Positions 1-8,500 of a stretch of 64,000 nt of DNA are shown one piece after another. The translations under genes and the position numbers were made by a program. Origin of the DNA: Chryseobacterium sp. W4I1 (GTDB lineage: Bacteria > Bacteroidota > Bacteroidia > Flavobacteriales > Weeksellaceae). A model generated the notes under the pieces. It worked only from the letters and a program-made list of their open reading frames with translations, had not been told where the DNA came from and did no database searches. The DNA is taken from assembly GCF_030816115.1 (NCBI RefSeq), contig NZ_JAUSXQ010000001.1:1798001-1862000 (forward strand), written 5' to 3'. The stretch's first letter is position 1, and the number at the start of each line of letters is the position of its first letter.

Positions 1-203
1 TCAGTAGGTACAGCTATCACTTCAACGCCGAATTTCCGGCACAATTCTGCGCAATCGTTTAAAGGTTCTTCTCCTCTTGCAGCAAGGACAAGATCTGCTC
101 CTTCTGCTGCGAACGCTTCAGCTGTAGCTTTTCCAACCCCGCTGGAGGCTCCTGTAATCACTACTGTCTTTCCAAAAAAGTATGGTTTTCTTTGATTTTT
201 CAT
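1..203 (-). CDS. SDR family oxidoreductase (N-terminal part only)
   Basis: The window holds only the first 67 or so codons; the gene continues past the left edge. The translation begins MKNQRKPYFFGKTVVITG and carries the TGASSGVGKATA glycine-rich loop at about residues 18-29, the cofactor-binding turn of short-chain dehydrogenases, followed by an LVLAARGEE strand/turn typical of NADP(H)-preferring members. The catalytic Ser-Tyr-Lys lies outside the window, so activity and substrate cannot be judged. It runs in the same direction as the NADH dehydrogenase-like gene upstream of it, 37 bases away, so the two may be co-transcribed. Confidence 0.85.
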   Translation of the reverse strand, partial: MKNQRKPYFFGKTVVITGASSGVGKATAEAFAAEGADLVLAARGEEPLNDCAELCRKFGVEVIAVPT

Positions 204-240
204 ATTGATATTTTTAAAATGGTCATGTATGTTGGCAGCA

Positions 241-1512
241 TTATGATGAACTGTTATTATTCCGTTTTGGAAAGAGTATAAGTCTGATGGACGGATTGTT
301 GGTGATGAATAAACGGAACCAATCCAAGGCAAGCTGAATCTTACTTCTGAATCCCACAAGAGGAATAATGTGAATAAAAAGCCATGTCAACCAAGCTATA
401 AACCCTTTGAAAGAACTCTTTGGAAGATCCACTACTGCATTGAATTTTGAAATGATTGCCATACTTCCTTTATTATTATATTCGAACGGGATCAGGACCT
501 TTTCATCTTCTATGCGTTGAAAATTTTTGGCCAGGTTTTTTCCCTGCTGGATGGCTACCTGCGCAAGCTGAGGGTGTCCTTTAGGGTATTTTTCCTCCGA
601 AAGCATGAGGCACAGATCACCAAGGGCATATATGTTTTGGGTATTTTCTACCTTATTGTAAGCATCTACAAGAATTCTTCGTCCTTTTCCAATACTGTCG
701 ACAGGAAGTCCGGGAACTTCGCGGCCTATTACTCCTGAGGTCCAGATAAGGGTTTCTGTTTCTATTGATGTTCCGTCGCTTAAAAAAACTTTACAGTCTT
801 TGTAATCTTTTACCGAAACATTCAGGAGAATTTTAACACCCAGTTCTTTTAAAGTATCATATGCCGTTTTTTGAGCCAACTTACTCATGGGTGAAAGAAG
901 AGAAGGCAATGCATCGATGAGATAAAGGTTAGAAAGAACAAGTTTGATCTCTGGGTATTCTTTTTTTGCAATGTATTTCCCCATTTCTGCGAGCATTCCT
1001 GCAAGCTCTACACCCGTTGGTCCACCACCTGCAATCACTATATTCTGGAGCTTTTCGGCTTCTTTTATATCTTTATTTCGGGCTGCTTCTTCAAGGGTGA
1101 GCAAAATATGATTCCGCAGGTAGAGCGCTTCTTCAATGTTCTTCATCGGTAAGGCACATTTCTGCACATTTTCCATTCCGAAAAAATTAGATTCTGTTCC
1201 CATTGCAAGCACCAGATAGTCGTAATTCAGATTTCCCGTATCCGTTTCTATGGTTTTGGTTTCGGGAATCACTCTGAGAAGGCTTCCCATATGAAAACTG
1301 ACATGCTTGTCATTAGAAAATAATTTACGAAAAGGATAGCTGATGTTAGATGCTTCAATGAATGATGTAGCAACCTGGTAAATAAGTGGCGGAAAAAAAT
1401 GATAATTATTTTTATCAACCAAAGTAATTTTAAACCGGCTGTCGTTTCTGAGGGATTTGATAAGATTGATTCCAGCAAATCCTCCTCCTGCGATTACGAT
1501 GTGCTTTTTCAT
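241..1512 (-). CDS. Type II NADH dehydrogenase-like NAD(P)/FAD oxidoreductase
   Basis: A 423-residue flavoprotein of the NDH-2 family, which passes electrons from NADH to quinone at the inner face of the membrane without pumping protons. Residues 4-14 (IVIAGGGFAG) form the FAD Rossmann loop, residues 158-171 (IVIAGGGPTGVELA) the NADH loop, and ALGD near 296-299 the second FAD contact. A hydrophobic amphipathic tail at about 369-415 would anchor it to the membrane. The open frame extends 52 codons further upstream, but that stretch has no family-like sequence; MKKHIVIAGG matches how family members begin, so I place the start at 1512. Divergent from the aldo/keto reductase. Confidence 0.88.
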   Translation of the reverse strand: MKKHIVIAGGGFAGINLIKSLRNDSRFKITLVDKNNYHFFPPLIYQVATSFIEASNISYPFRKLFSNDKHVSFHMGSLLRVIPETKTIETDTGNLNYDYLVLAMGTESNFFGMENVQKCALPMKNIEEALYLRNHILLTLEEAARNKDIKEAEKLQNIVIAGGGPTGVELAGMLAEMGKYIAKKEYPEIKLVLSNLYLIDALPSLLSPMSKLAQKTAYDTLKELGVKILLNVSVKDYKDCKVFLSDGTSIETETLIWTSGVIGREVPGLPVDSIGKGRRILVDAYNKVENTQNIYALGDLCLMLSEEKYPKGHPQLAQVAIQQGKNLAKNFQRIEDEKVLIPFEYNNKGSMAIISKFNAVVDLPKSSFKGFIAWLTWLFIHIIPLVGFRSKIQLALDWFRLFITNNPSIRLILFPKRNNNSSS

Positions 1513-1682
1513 ATAAAATAAGATTGGGTGTATGGTATTCCATTCAATAACAAGACCAAAGGAAGTGCCCTGTAAAAATTTAACATAATATAAAAATTTT
1601 AAAGAACACACTGAACTCATTTTTATAAAAGGTCTGCACGATGTTTGCATCACCTTGATCACCAACACTTAAATACAATCTT

Positions 1683-2675
1683 ATGAAAACACACATTTTA
1701 ACAGAAAAGCACAAGCTGGGAATAGGAGGTGTAGCCATTGGAACAGCATTTGAAAATATTACTGATGAAGAAGCGCAATCAATTTTGCAGGCTGCCTGGG
1801 ATCAGGACATCAGATATTACGATACATCACCTTGGTACGGGCTTACAAAAAGTGAAAGGAGGTTTGGAGAATTCCTTAAAGATAAAGACAGAAATGATTT
1901 TGTTTTTTCTACAAAAGTAGGAAGACTTTTTACAGAAGTTCCGGAATCTGAAGTTCCACCTACAATGTGGAAAAAACCTCTGAATTATGATTTTAGACAT
2001 GATTATACTGCTGATGCAATAAAAAAATCCATTGCAGATAGTCTTCAGAGAACCGGACTGAATCACATAGACATTGTTTACATTCATGACTTGTCAGAGG
2101 ATCAGGTAGGAGACAGGTATCCGTATTTTCTGGAGCAGGCAAAAAAAGGTGCATTCAAGGTTCTTTCCGAGCTCCGTGATCAGGGAGTAATTAAAGCTTG
2201 GGGAATGGGTGTGAATAAAATAGAGCCTATTCTGGACTGTATTGAAGCCGCAGACCCTGATATATGTCTTTCTGCAACACAATATTCGATTCTGGAACAT
2301 GAAGATGCAGTTGACAGACTTCTTCCTGCGGTAAAGAAAGCTGGTGTAAAACTGGTTTCAGGTGCAGGATACAATTCGGGATATATTGCAGGAAGGGAAC
2401 GATACAATTATAAAGAGTTGATCCCCAAAGGGATGCATGAAAAACGTGAAAAAATTGCTGACATTGCAAAGAAATACAGTACAGATATTGTGCATGCTGC
2501 CCTTCAATTTGTTCTTGCTGCGGATGAATTTTCGTCCATTATTCCCGGAGCCAGCAAGCCGGAACAGGTAAAAGATAATGCAGATGGACTGAAAGCCGCA
2601 ATTCCTGGAGATTTCTGGAACGAATTGAAAGCTGAAGGACTGATCTATGAAAAAGCACAGGTTCCCAATCAGTAG
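1683..2675 (+). CDS. Aldo/keto reductase
   Basis: A 330-residue cytosolic NADP(H)-dependent oxidoreductase with the (beta/alpha)8 AKR fold. The usual tetrad is visible: Asp and Tyr in the YYDTSPWYG segment (residues 46-54), Lys in STKVGR, and His in VYIHDL. The C-terminal SSIIPGASKPEQV segment is the typical AKR cofactor-binding region. The sequence resembles the L-fucose/D-threo-aldose dehydrogenase-like branch, but the substrate cannot be set from the sequence. It is a single gene, divergent from the NDH-2 gene with 170 bases between, and convergent with the SDR gene that ends at 2863. Confidence 0.88.
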   Translation: MKTHILTEKHKLGIGGVAIGTAFENITDEEAQSILQAAWDQDIRYYDTSPWYGLTKSERRFGEFLKDKDRNDFVFSTKVGRLFTEVPESEVPPTMWKKPLNYDFRHDYTADAIKKSIADSLQRTGLNHIDIVYIHDLSEDQVGDRYPYFLEQAKKGAFKVLSELRDQGVIKAWGMGVNKIEPILDCIEAADPDICLSATQYSILEHEDAVDRLLPAVKKAGVKLVSGAGYNSGYIAGRERYNYKELIPKGMHEKREKIADIAKKYSTDIVHAALQFVLAADEFSSIIPGASKPEQVKDNADGLKAAIPGDFWNELKAEGLIYEKAQVPNQ

Positions 2676-2852
2676 CAATAATTGAGTGAAAGAAGTAAAA
2701 CAGGCTGCCCAATATCGGATGATTGAGCTTGACTGTGAAAAACAGAAATTGTTTTAGAGTTTTACGGCAGATGAAAGCTCTTCTCTATATAAAAGCTATT
2801 TAAATCTGAAAATCAATTAATAACATATTTATTTAACTTGTTAATCCTTCCT

Positions 2853-2881
2853 AAATAACCTCTCATGATGAGAGGTTATTT
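2853..2881. terminator. Perfect hairpin between convergent genes, overlapping the SDR stop
   Basis: AAATAACCTCTCAT and its complement form a near-perfect 14-bp inverted repeat with almost no loop. It lies between the convergent aldo/keto reductase and SDR genes and covers the last codons and stop (2863-2865) of the SDR gene. The A/T-rich outer arms would give a U-tract on either strand, so it probably terminates both genes. Confidence 0.6.
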
Positions 2882-3693
2882 GATATCAAATCAGACGACT
2901 TTAGCCTTACGGACAACCTTAGCCAAGAGCGAAGGAAAGAAACGCTTAAGATAAGTCCCATCACTTCTCTGCCGCCAATGGAAACTTGATTCTTTTTCTT
3001 TTCTATGGCTTGAAGCATTTTTTTGGCAAAAACATCTGTCGGCATTCCTTTATTTGTGGCATCATCCATTGTTCCTTGCAGTGAACCGTCTCCGGTAACG
3101 GCATTGATAGAAATATTGGTCTGAATAAACCCGGGACAGATGATCGTTACTAAAATTTGCTTATCAAATAATTCAGCCCTGAGCGAGTCGAAAAAACCGT
3201 GAAGAGCATGTTTTGCTGCTGCATAGCCACTTCCCATCGGGGCTCCGAAAATTCCCATAAGGCTTGAGACTACAGCGATATGTCCGTTTCCATTCCCGAT
3301 CATATAAGGAAGAACAGCTTTGGTAAGTGCAGCGGTTCCTATATAATTAATATCCATAATGCGCTTGTCAACCTCTATATCAGTCTCCATAGCCAGAGAA
3401 CGCTGAGACAGGCCTGCGTTATTGATCAGAATATCAACCCTTCCGAATTTTGATACTGCCTCTGCTGCCTTATCTGGCATTTCTTTATAGTCGGCAAGAT
3501 CTAAAGGCAGTACTGCAAAACGGCTGGTATCAAGCCCGGCTTTTTCAGCAACAGCATACAGCTGTTCTTTATGTCTGGACGAAAGAATGATCCGGGCACT
3601 GCTTTTAGCTGCCAAAACCTTAACCAGTGCTTCCCCAATTCCTGATGAAGCCCCGGTAATCCAGATCACTTTATTGTTAAAATAAGTATTCAT
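2863..3693 (-). CDS. SDR family NAD(P)-dependent oxidoreductase
   Basis: A 276-residue classical short-chain dehydrogenase. TGASSGIG near residue 14 binds the cofactor, NNAG (about 91-94) is the structural motif, and Ser (VSSLMG), Tyr and Lys (SGYAAAKHALHGF) give the catalytic triad. The ILSSRHKEQL segment after the second strand suggests NADP(H). It follows the FAD-binding dehydrogenase gene by 25 bases on the same strand, so the two form a likely two-gene redox operon acting on a lipid or steroid-like substrate; that role is inference from the pairing. The substrate is unknown. Confidence 0.88.
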   Translation of the reverse strand: MNTYFNNKVIWITGASSGIGEALVKVLAAKSSARIILSSRHKEQLYAVAEKAGLDTSRFAVLPLDLADYKEMPDKAAEAVSKFGRVDILINNAGLSQRSLAMETDIEVDKRIMDINYIGTAALTKAVLPYMIGNGNGHIAVVSSLMGIFGAPMGSGYAAAKHALHGFFDSLRAELFDKQILVTIICPGFIQTNISINAVTGDGSLQGTMDDATNKGMPTDVFAKKMLQAIEKKKNQVSIGGREVMGLILSVSFLRSWLRLSVRLKSSDLISNNLSS

Positions 3694-3718
3694 TTTCTAT
3701 TTGAAATTTAATTTCTTA

Positions 3719-5377
3719 TTAAAGTCCTGCAATGTATTGTCCGGCTTTCATACCTGAAAAAATACATCCTCCCAGAAATGTTCCTTCCAATGCACGGTAG
3801 CCATGCATGCCTCCGCCTCCAAATCCTGCAGCTTCTCCTGCTGCATACAATCCTTCTATAATGCTGTCATCTTCCCTTAAAACCTGCCCGTTAAGATTTG
3901 TTTTGATGCCTCCCAAAGTTTTGCGTGTAAGAATATGAAGACGTACGGCGATCAGAGGCCCGTTCTTAGGATCCAGTATTTTGTGCGGTGCGGCTACACG
4001 TCCTAATTTGTCACCTAAATAATTCCTTGTATTCCGTATATAATTTACCTGGGTATCTTTCGAAAATTTATTATCAAGTTCCCTGTCCCTGGCTTCAATC
4101 TGTGATTTTATTTTTTCATAGTTCAAAAGATGCTCTCCGGATAATTCATTCATTTTTTTTACCAGATCCTCAAGATGATCAGACACAATAAAATCCTTCC
4201 CATGTTCCTTAAAAGCTTCCACGGGCCCAGGCGCTTTTTTTCCGAAGATCCTGCTTAAAAAAAGAGCATAGTCTTTATTGGTAATATCCGGGTTTTGCTC
4301 GGATCCTGAAAGGGCAAATTCTTTTTTGATGATCTTTTGCGTTAATATAAACCATGAATAGGAATAACCTGTATCCTGTATGTATTTCAGTGTCCCCAGA
4401 GTATCAAATCCGGGAAGGAAAGGAGCGGGGAGACGTTTACCTTTAGCATCAAACCACAGCGAAGACGGTCCCGGAAGTATCCTGATACCGTGTTTCGGCC
4501 ATATCGGGTTCCAGTTTTGAATTCCCTCTGTATAATGCCACATCCTGTCCGGATTAATAATGTGAGCACCCGCATTTTCTGAAATACCTATCATTTTGCC
4601 ATCCACATAAGCCGGTACGCCGCAGACCATATTTTCCGGGGCACGGCCTAATCTTTCCGGCCAGTTTCTCTTTACCAGTTCATGATTCGCACCTATACCT
4701 CCTGACGCAATGATGATGTGAGGAACGTGATATTCAAACTGGGAAACTACATTTCTATTGGTAGCAGCTCCTCTTTCTTTATCATCATCTTCCAAAACAT
4801 CGCCTTTAAGGCCTTTTATTTTACCATTTTCCATGATCAATTCTGTAACTCTGTGCCTGAATTTCATCTGAAGCAGCCCTTTCTTTTGAGCTTCATAAGC
4901 TTTATCTACAAAAGGTTTCACAACTCCTGTACCGGTTCCCCAGCTGACGTGAAATCTGGGTACAGAATTTCCATGGCCTGTTGCAGATCCATCGCCACGT
5001 TCTGCCCAACCCACCATAAACATCAGTTTGATCCCAAGTTTAGAGATGTAACTGTACTTCTCATAGGCAGCAAATTTCAGGTAAGCTTCCGCCCATTTCC
5101 GGGGCCAGTAATCTTCTTTGCGGTCAAATCCGGCAGTCCCTTTCCAGTCCTGAAGAGCCAATTCATAAGAATCTTTAATCCCCATTCTGCGCTGTTGGGG
5201 CGAATTAATCAGAAAAAGGCCTCCAAATGACCAAAATGCCTGTCCTCCTATATTCTGTTCAGTTTCCTGATCTATTAAAAGGACTTTTTTTCCGGCATTG
5301 GTCATTTCCATGGCAGCAGTGAGTCCTGCTAATCCGGCACCTATAATAACCGCGTTGGGCTGGAATTCTTTTTCCAT
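3719..5377 (-). CDS. FAD-binding dehydrogenase (fumarate reductase/ketosteroid dehydrogenase-like)
   Basis: A 552-residue flavoprotein. The N-terminus VIIGAGLAGLTAAMEM (about residues 9-24) is the FAD Rossmann fold, GGQAFWSFGG follows as the flavin-contacting loop, and the C-terminus holds GLYAAGEAAGFGGGGMHGY followed by LEGTFLGGCIFSG, the second FAD-binding region of the fumarate reductase/KstD superfamily. Full length for the 'FAD-binding dehydrogenase' family, whose substrates are not established. First gene of an apparent operon with the SDR gene 25 bases downstream. Divergent from the rhodanese gene with 135 bases between; no clear TAnnTTTG box is visible on this strand. Confidence 0.85.
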   Translation of the reverse strand: MEKEFQPNAVIIGAGLAGLTAAMEMTNAGKKVLLIDQETEQNIGGQAFWSFGGLFLINSPQQRRMGIKDSYELALQDWKGTAGFDRKEDYWPRKWAEAYLKFAAYEKYSYISKLGIKLMFMVGWAERGDGSATGHGNSVPRFHVSWGTGTGVVKPFVDKAYEAQKKGLLQMKFRHRVTELIMENGKIKGLKGDVLEDDDKERGAATNRNVVSQFEYHVPHIIIASGGIGANHELVKRNWPERLGRAPENMVCGVPAYVDGKMIGISENAGAHIINPDRMWHYTEGIQNWNPIWPKHGIRILPGPSSLWFDAKGKRLPAPFLPGFDTLGTLKYIQDTGYSYSWFILTQKIIKKEFALSGSEQNPDITNKDYALFLSRIFGKKAPGPVEAFKEHGKDFIVSDHLEDLVKKMNELSGEHLLNYEKIKSQIEARDRELDNKFSKDTQVNYIRNTRNYLGDKLGRVAAPHKILDPKNGPLIAVRLHILTRKTLGGIKTNLNGQVLREDDSIIEGLYAAGEAAGFGGGGMHGYRALEGTFLGGCIFSGMKAGQYIAGL

Positions 5378-5488
5378 TATATGATTTACTTTTGTTTATA
5401 TACCTACAATAAATATATAAAATATTTACACTCAGATCAGTTAAAACATTTTAAAATTATGCAGATCATAAGCTTATGGCTAAATTCA

Positions 5489-5496
5489 TATCTTTG
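5489..5496 (+). promoter_or_regulatory. TATCTTTG -7 element of the rhodanese/TlpA operon
   Basis: TATCTTTG fits the Bacteroidetes TAnnTTTG box and lies 16 bases before the ATG at 5513, which implies a very short leader. I see no clear TTG -33 element, so this is a one-box call. Confidence 0.45.
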
Positions 5497-5512
5497 TTAA
5501 AAAAATAGAAGA

Positions 5513-5947
5513 ATGAGATATTTGTTTATGATGACATGCCTGGTCTGCTCTATGTTCGGAAAAATTTCTGCACAGCAGAAGCAGGATCCCTGGAACGAAA
5601 ATCAATTGATGAATCCAGCTGTTTTAGCTGCAAAAATTGTAAAAAACGAGACAAAAGATATCGTCATTATTTCTGTAGGACCGGAGGCTATTATTAAGGG
5701 TTCTGTAGACATTGGTCCTACACATGAGCCAGAAAACCTTGAAAAACTCAGAAATTATCTTAAAAACATTCCAAAAGAAAAGGAAATTGTCATTTACTGT
5801 GGTTGCTGCCCGTTTGTAAAATGTCCCAACATTCGTCCTGCATTCAATTTATTACAGGAATTGGGTTTCAAAAATGCAAAGCTTCTCAACCTGCCAAAGA
5901 ACATTAAAGTAGACTGGCTGGATAAAGATTATCCTACAAATGATTAA
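5513..5947 (+). CDS. Exported rhodanese-like protein
   Basis: A 144-residue protein with an N-terminal signal peptide (hydrophobic residues 3-20 ending ISAQQ). The mature part is rhodanese-like with an active-site loop at IVIYCGCCPF: Cys96, Cys98 and Cys99, and Cys104 just after. Rhodaneses transfer sulfane sulfur or act as periplasmic redox/sulfur carriers. This loop has more cysteines than a standard single-Cys rhodanese, which could mean metal binding or thiol exchange. The next gene, a TlpA-like thioredoxin, overlaps its 3' end by 8 bases, so the two are translated together and probably work together on periplasmic thiols or sulfur; this is inference. Confidence 0.78.
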   Translation: MRYLFMMTCLVCSMFGKISAQQKQDPWNENQLMNPAVLAAKIVKNETKDIVIISVGPEAIIKGSVDIGPTHEPENLEKLRNYLKNIPKEKEIVIYCGCCPFVKCPNIRPAFNLLQELGFKNAKLLNLPKNIKVDWLDKDYPTND

Positions 5948-6449
5948 TATGAAAACTATTCTTAGCATTTTTTGGGTATTGCTTTTTACAGCAACTGTTA
6001 CTGCACAACAGAAAAAAATAGAAATTGGACAGCAGGCTCCTGAAATTGTACTGTCAAAAACAGACGGAAGTTCGTTCTCTCTTTCATCATTAAAAGGACG
6101 ATTGGTGTTGATTGATTTCTGGGCAACCTGGTGCGCTCCTTGCGTTGGTGAGCAGCCTGAACTTAAAAACCTTTACAATACATTCTCGGATAGGGTGAAG
6201 AAACAGGAATTTGAAATCCTGGGAGTTTCCCTTGATAAAAATAAAGAAAGCTGGGAGAAAGCCATAGACCGTTTTGGGATCAGCTGGACACAGGTAAGCG
6301 ATTTGAAATTCTGGAAAAGCCCTGTTGCAAAGGCTTACGAGATTGAAGAACTTCCTTTCAATGTTATTATAGACAGCCAGGGGAAAATTATTGCCAAGAA
6401 TCTGCATGGGACAGACCTGGTGAACTTTCTTACTGCTTATTTGAAATAG
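5940..6449 (+). CDS. TlpA-like periplasmic thioredoxin
   Basis: A 169-residue TlpA/ResA-type thiol-disulfide oxidoreductase. A signal peptide covers residues 1-22 (ending TAQQ), and the thioredoxin fold carries the WCAPC redox motif with Cys65 and Cys68, preceded by LIDFWATW. The cis-proline loop is the later EELPFNVIIDSQG segment. Two starts are possible: ATG at 5940, overlapping the rhodanese gene, and ATG at 5949 (MKTILSIF), which gives a more standard signal peptide. Such proteins keep periplasmic cysteines reduced or assist cytochrome maturation; the partner here may be the rhodanese encoded just upstream. Confidence 0.88.
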   Translation: MINMKTILSIFWVLLFTATVTAQQKKIEIGQQAPEIVLSKTDGSSFSLSSLKGRLVLIDFWATWCAPCVGEQPELKNLYNTFSDRVKKQEFEILGVSLDKNKESWEKAIDRFGISWTQVSDLKFWKSPVAKAYEIEELPFNVIIDSQGKIIAKNLHGTDLVNFLTAYLK

Positions 6450-6471
6450 CATACAAGTTTAAAACAACATA

Positions 6472-6508
6472 AAAACAGGCCGGAAAATTCATTTTCGGCC
6501 TGTTTTTT
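6472..6508. terminator. Intrinsic terminator
   Basis: AAAACAGGCCG and CGGCCTGTTTT form an 11-bp stem followed by a T-run. It ends the rhodanese/TlpA operon and can serve the convergent small membrane protein gene as well. Confidence 0.88.
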
Positions 6509-6538
6509 ATTTAATATCCAAGTAAAATATTGTTCTCC

Positions 6539-6718
<180 letters not shown>

Positions 6719-6908
6719 TTAATGTTATTTCCATAGTTTAATACATAATCCATGCCTTTATGGAAATAAATGACCTTCAATAGTCAAAATGTGGTATCTA
6801 TACTTTTTTATCAATAAACAAATTATAATCTAAATCTGAAATTTATTAATCCTTGAACCTACTATGGATAAAGCATCATAAAGGAGTATCAAAAGGATAT
6901 GAAAATAT

Positions 6909-7316
6909 CTAATCATCATTTTTATCAATTATTTTTTTGTCTAAAGAATAGCAGTTATCATCTATTTTAGTGATCAGGATATAAAAAAATATGGCATAGA
7001 TCATCTGTATTCCCATTACTTCCCAGTTCTCCACAGTACTGCTTCCGAAAAGCAACATAATAATAAGTACAGCTCCTGCAATATTAGCGATACGGGTTTT
7101 GAAACCGGCAACAAGCATTGCTCCGATAATGAATTCCAGAAAGGGGAGTGTTGTACTGAAAGTCTGTACAAATGGTTCCGGAAGCCAGCTTTTTTCAAAG
7201 CCCTTCGTCATTCCTTCCGCAAAGACAGAGAGTTTGGGAATCCTGGCAAGACCATGCCCCAGAAGATTAACGCCCATGGACAGACGGAGAACGAAATAGG
7301 CAATGTTATTATTCAT
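6909..7316 (-). CDS. DoxX family membrane protein
   Basis: A 135-residue integral membrane protein with four predicted helices. It opens YFVLRLSMGVNLLGHGLARI, the usual DoxX N-terminal pattern, and continues with PFLEFIIGAMLVAGFKTRIA. DoxX proteins form redox-linked membrane complexes in some bacteria; the physiological role of this one is unknown. It lies upstream of the broken polysaccharide deacetylase on the same strand, read in the order deacetylase then DoxX, with about 117 bases between. A second DoxX protein lies at 28298, in a different context. Confidence 0.83.
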   Translation of the reverse strand: MNNNIAYFVLRLSMGVNLLGHGLARIPKLSVFAEGMTKGFEKSWLPEPFVQTFSTTLPFLEFIIGAMLVAGFKTRIANIAGAVLIIMLLFGSSTVENWEVMGIQMIYAIFFYILITKIDDNCYSLDKKIIDKNDD

Positions 7317-7433
7317 AATGTATATATTTTAAGTTTATTTTTGAAATAATGATGAATGGAATTATTAATTTAGCAGTTAATTTATCCTATTGAACAACAG
7401 ACTATTATAGCTAATTCCTTCCAAAACCTATTT

Positions 7434-8410
7434 TTAGTGATTGTATTTTTCTTCGCTGTTATCTATGGGTGTGGAAGGATCATTCATCACCATTTTTGCA
7501 ATATCATCTTTACGCATGAAAACCACTCCTTTTTTTTCTCAGGTGTATTTAATGAACTCTTCCATAACATGAACCATTGCCGGTGTCCCGCCGATCCTGT
7601 CATGAAAACTGATGCTCATCATTCTCCTTTTTGAAGCCCCTTCTTCATACAGCCTGTCAAATTCAAATTTCAGCTGTGCCAGAAACTGATCCGGGCTCCA
7701 GTTTTTACCTTCAATATTAACAATGTCATTGTTGCGAAGGGTGTAAGGCATCACCACAAAGTTTTTGCCTTTTACTTTGGTAATGAAAGGTTCATCACGG
7801 CTCAGGTCATCGATATGGTAAAGAAACCTAGCTCCTGCAAAACTTTCAGGGTATTAGGACTTCTTCTTAGCCAGTTGCAGTTATAGCCTACAGCTTTCTG
7901 TCCCGTTATTTTTTCTACAGCATTCACTCCTTCTTTTACAAAGCGTAGCTCTTCTTCATAGCTTTTATTCCATTGATTATCCCATGAGATGCCGTGAGAT
8001 GCAACCTCATGTCCCCCGGCTGCAATGGCTTTTGCTACTTCGGGGTATTTTTCAGCAGCAGTTCCTACCACATGGGAAGTCACTTTTATATCATACTTTT
8101 TCCAAAGATCAAGCATGCGGTAAATTCCTTCATTAGCGCCATAACGGTACCAGCTTTCTGCCGGCAGATCCGGCTGACCTTTGGGAAGAGGGGTCCCACT
8201 GAAAGGGCTTTCTGCACCTTCCGGCTGACCGCCAGTTTCAAACTGCATAGATACAGAGATAACAAGCTGGGCTCCGTTCGGCCAGTATTTTTTTGAAGTA
8301 TTTTTGGCTTCTGCGGTCTTCTCACTCAGGTCTTTACTTTTATGGTCCAGAAAGGAAGTAAGAAATAACACTGATACCACCAGAAATGCGGATTGTTTTA
8401 AATATGTCAT
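7434..8410 (-). pseudogene. Polysaccharide deacetylase, broken by a frameshift and a stop
   Basis: Residues 1-202 form an intact N-terminal part with a signal peptide, a PuuE/NodB-like segment (NGAQLVISVSMQFETGG, KYDIKVTSHVVGTAAE, GGHEVASHGISWDNQW) and NWLRRSPNTLKVLQELGF. At about 7812-7822 the frame shifts by one base within TTTCTTTACC; adding one T restores YHIDDLSRDEPFITKVKG and then VVMPYTLRNNDIVNIEGK. That second frame runs to an in-frame TGA at 7539-7541, after which the same frame continues with KKGVVFMRKDDIAKMVMNDP to a TAA at 7434. Both lesions lie in recognisable family sequence, so this is a decayed or wrongly sequenced full-length gene of about 325 codons. Confidence 0.8.
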
Positions 8411-8450
8411 TTTAATTGGGTTTTGTTCTGCAAAATTGTTTAATAACCCG

Positions 8451-8484
8451 TTGACTATTGTTGTAAAAATTTATCTTAAATTTG
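8451..8484 (+). promoter_or_regulatory. Likely promoter of the AraC-family gene
   Basis: TAAATTTG at 8477-8484 fits TAnnTTTG, and TTG at 8451-8453 lies 23 bases upstream. It points at the GTG start at 8501, and sits in the divergent gap with the deacetylase pseudogene. Confidence 0.5.
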
Positions 8485-8500
8485 TAAAAATCCATTCTAA

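Noticed and set aside
4718..5230. A 170-codon frame antisense to the FAD-binding dehydrogenase.
   Set aside because: The opposite strand encodes clear FAD-binding motifs over the whole stretch; this frame has no recognisable domain.
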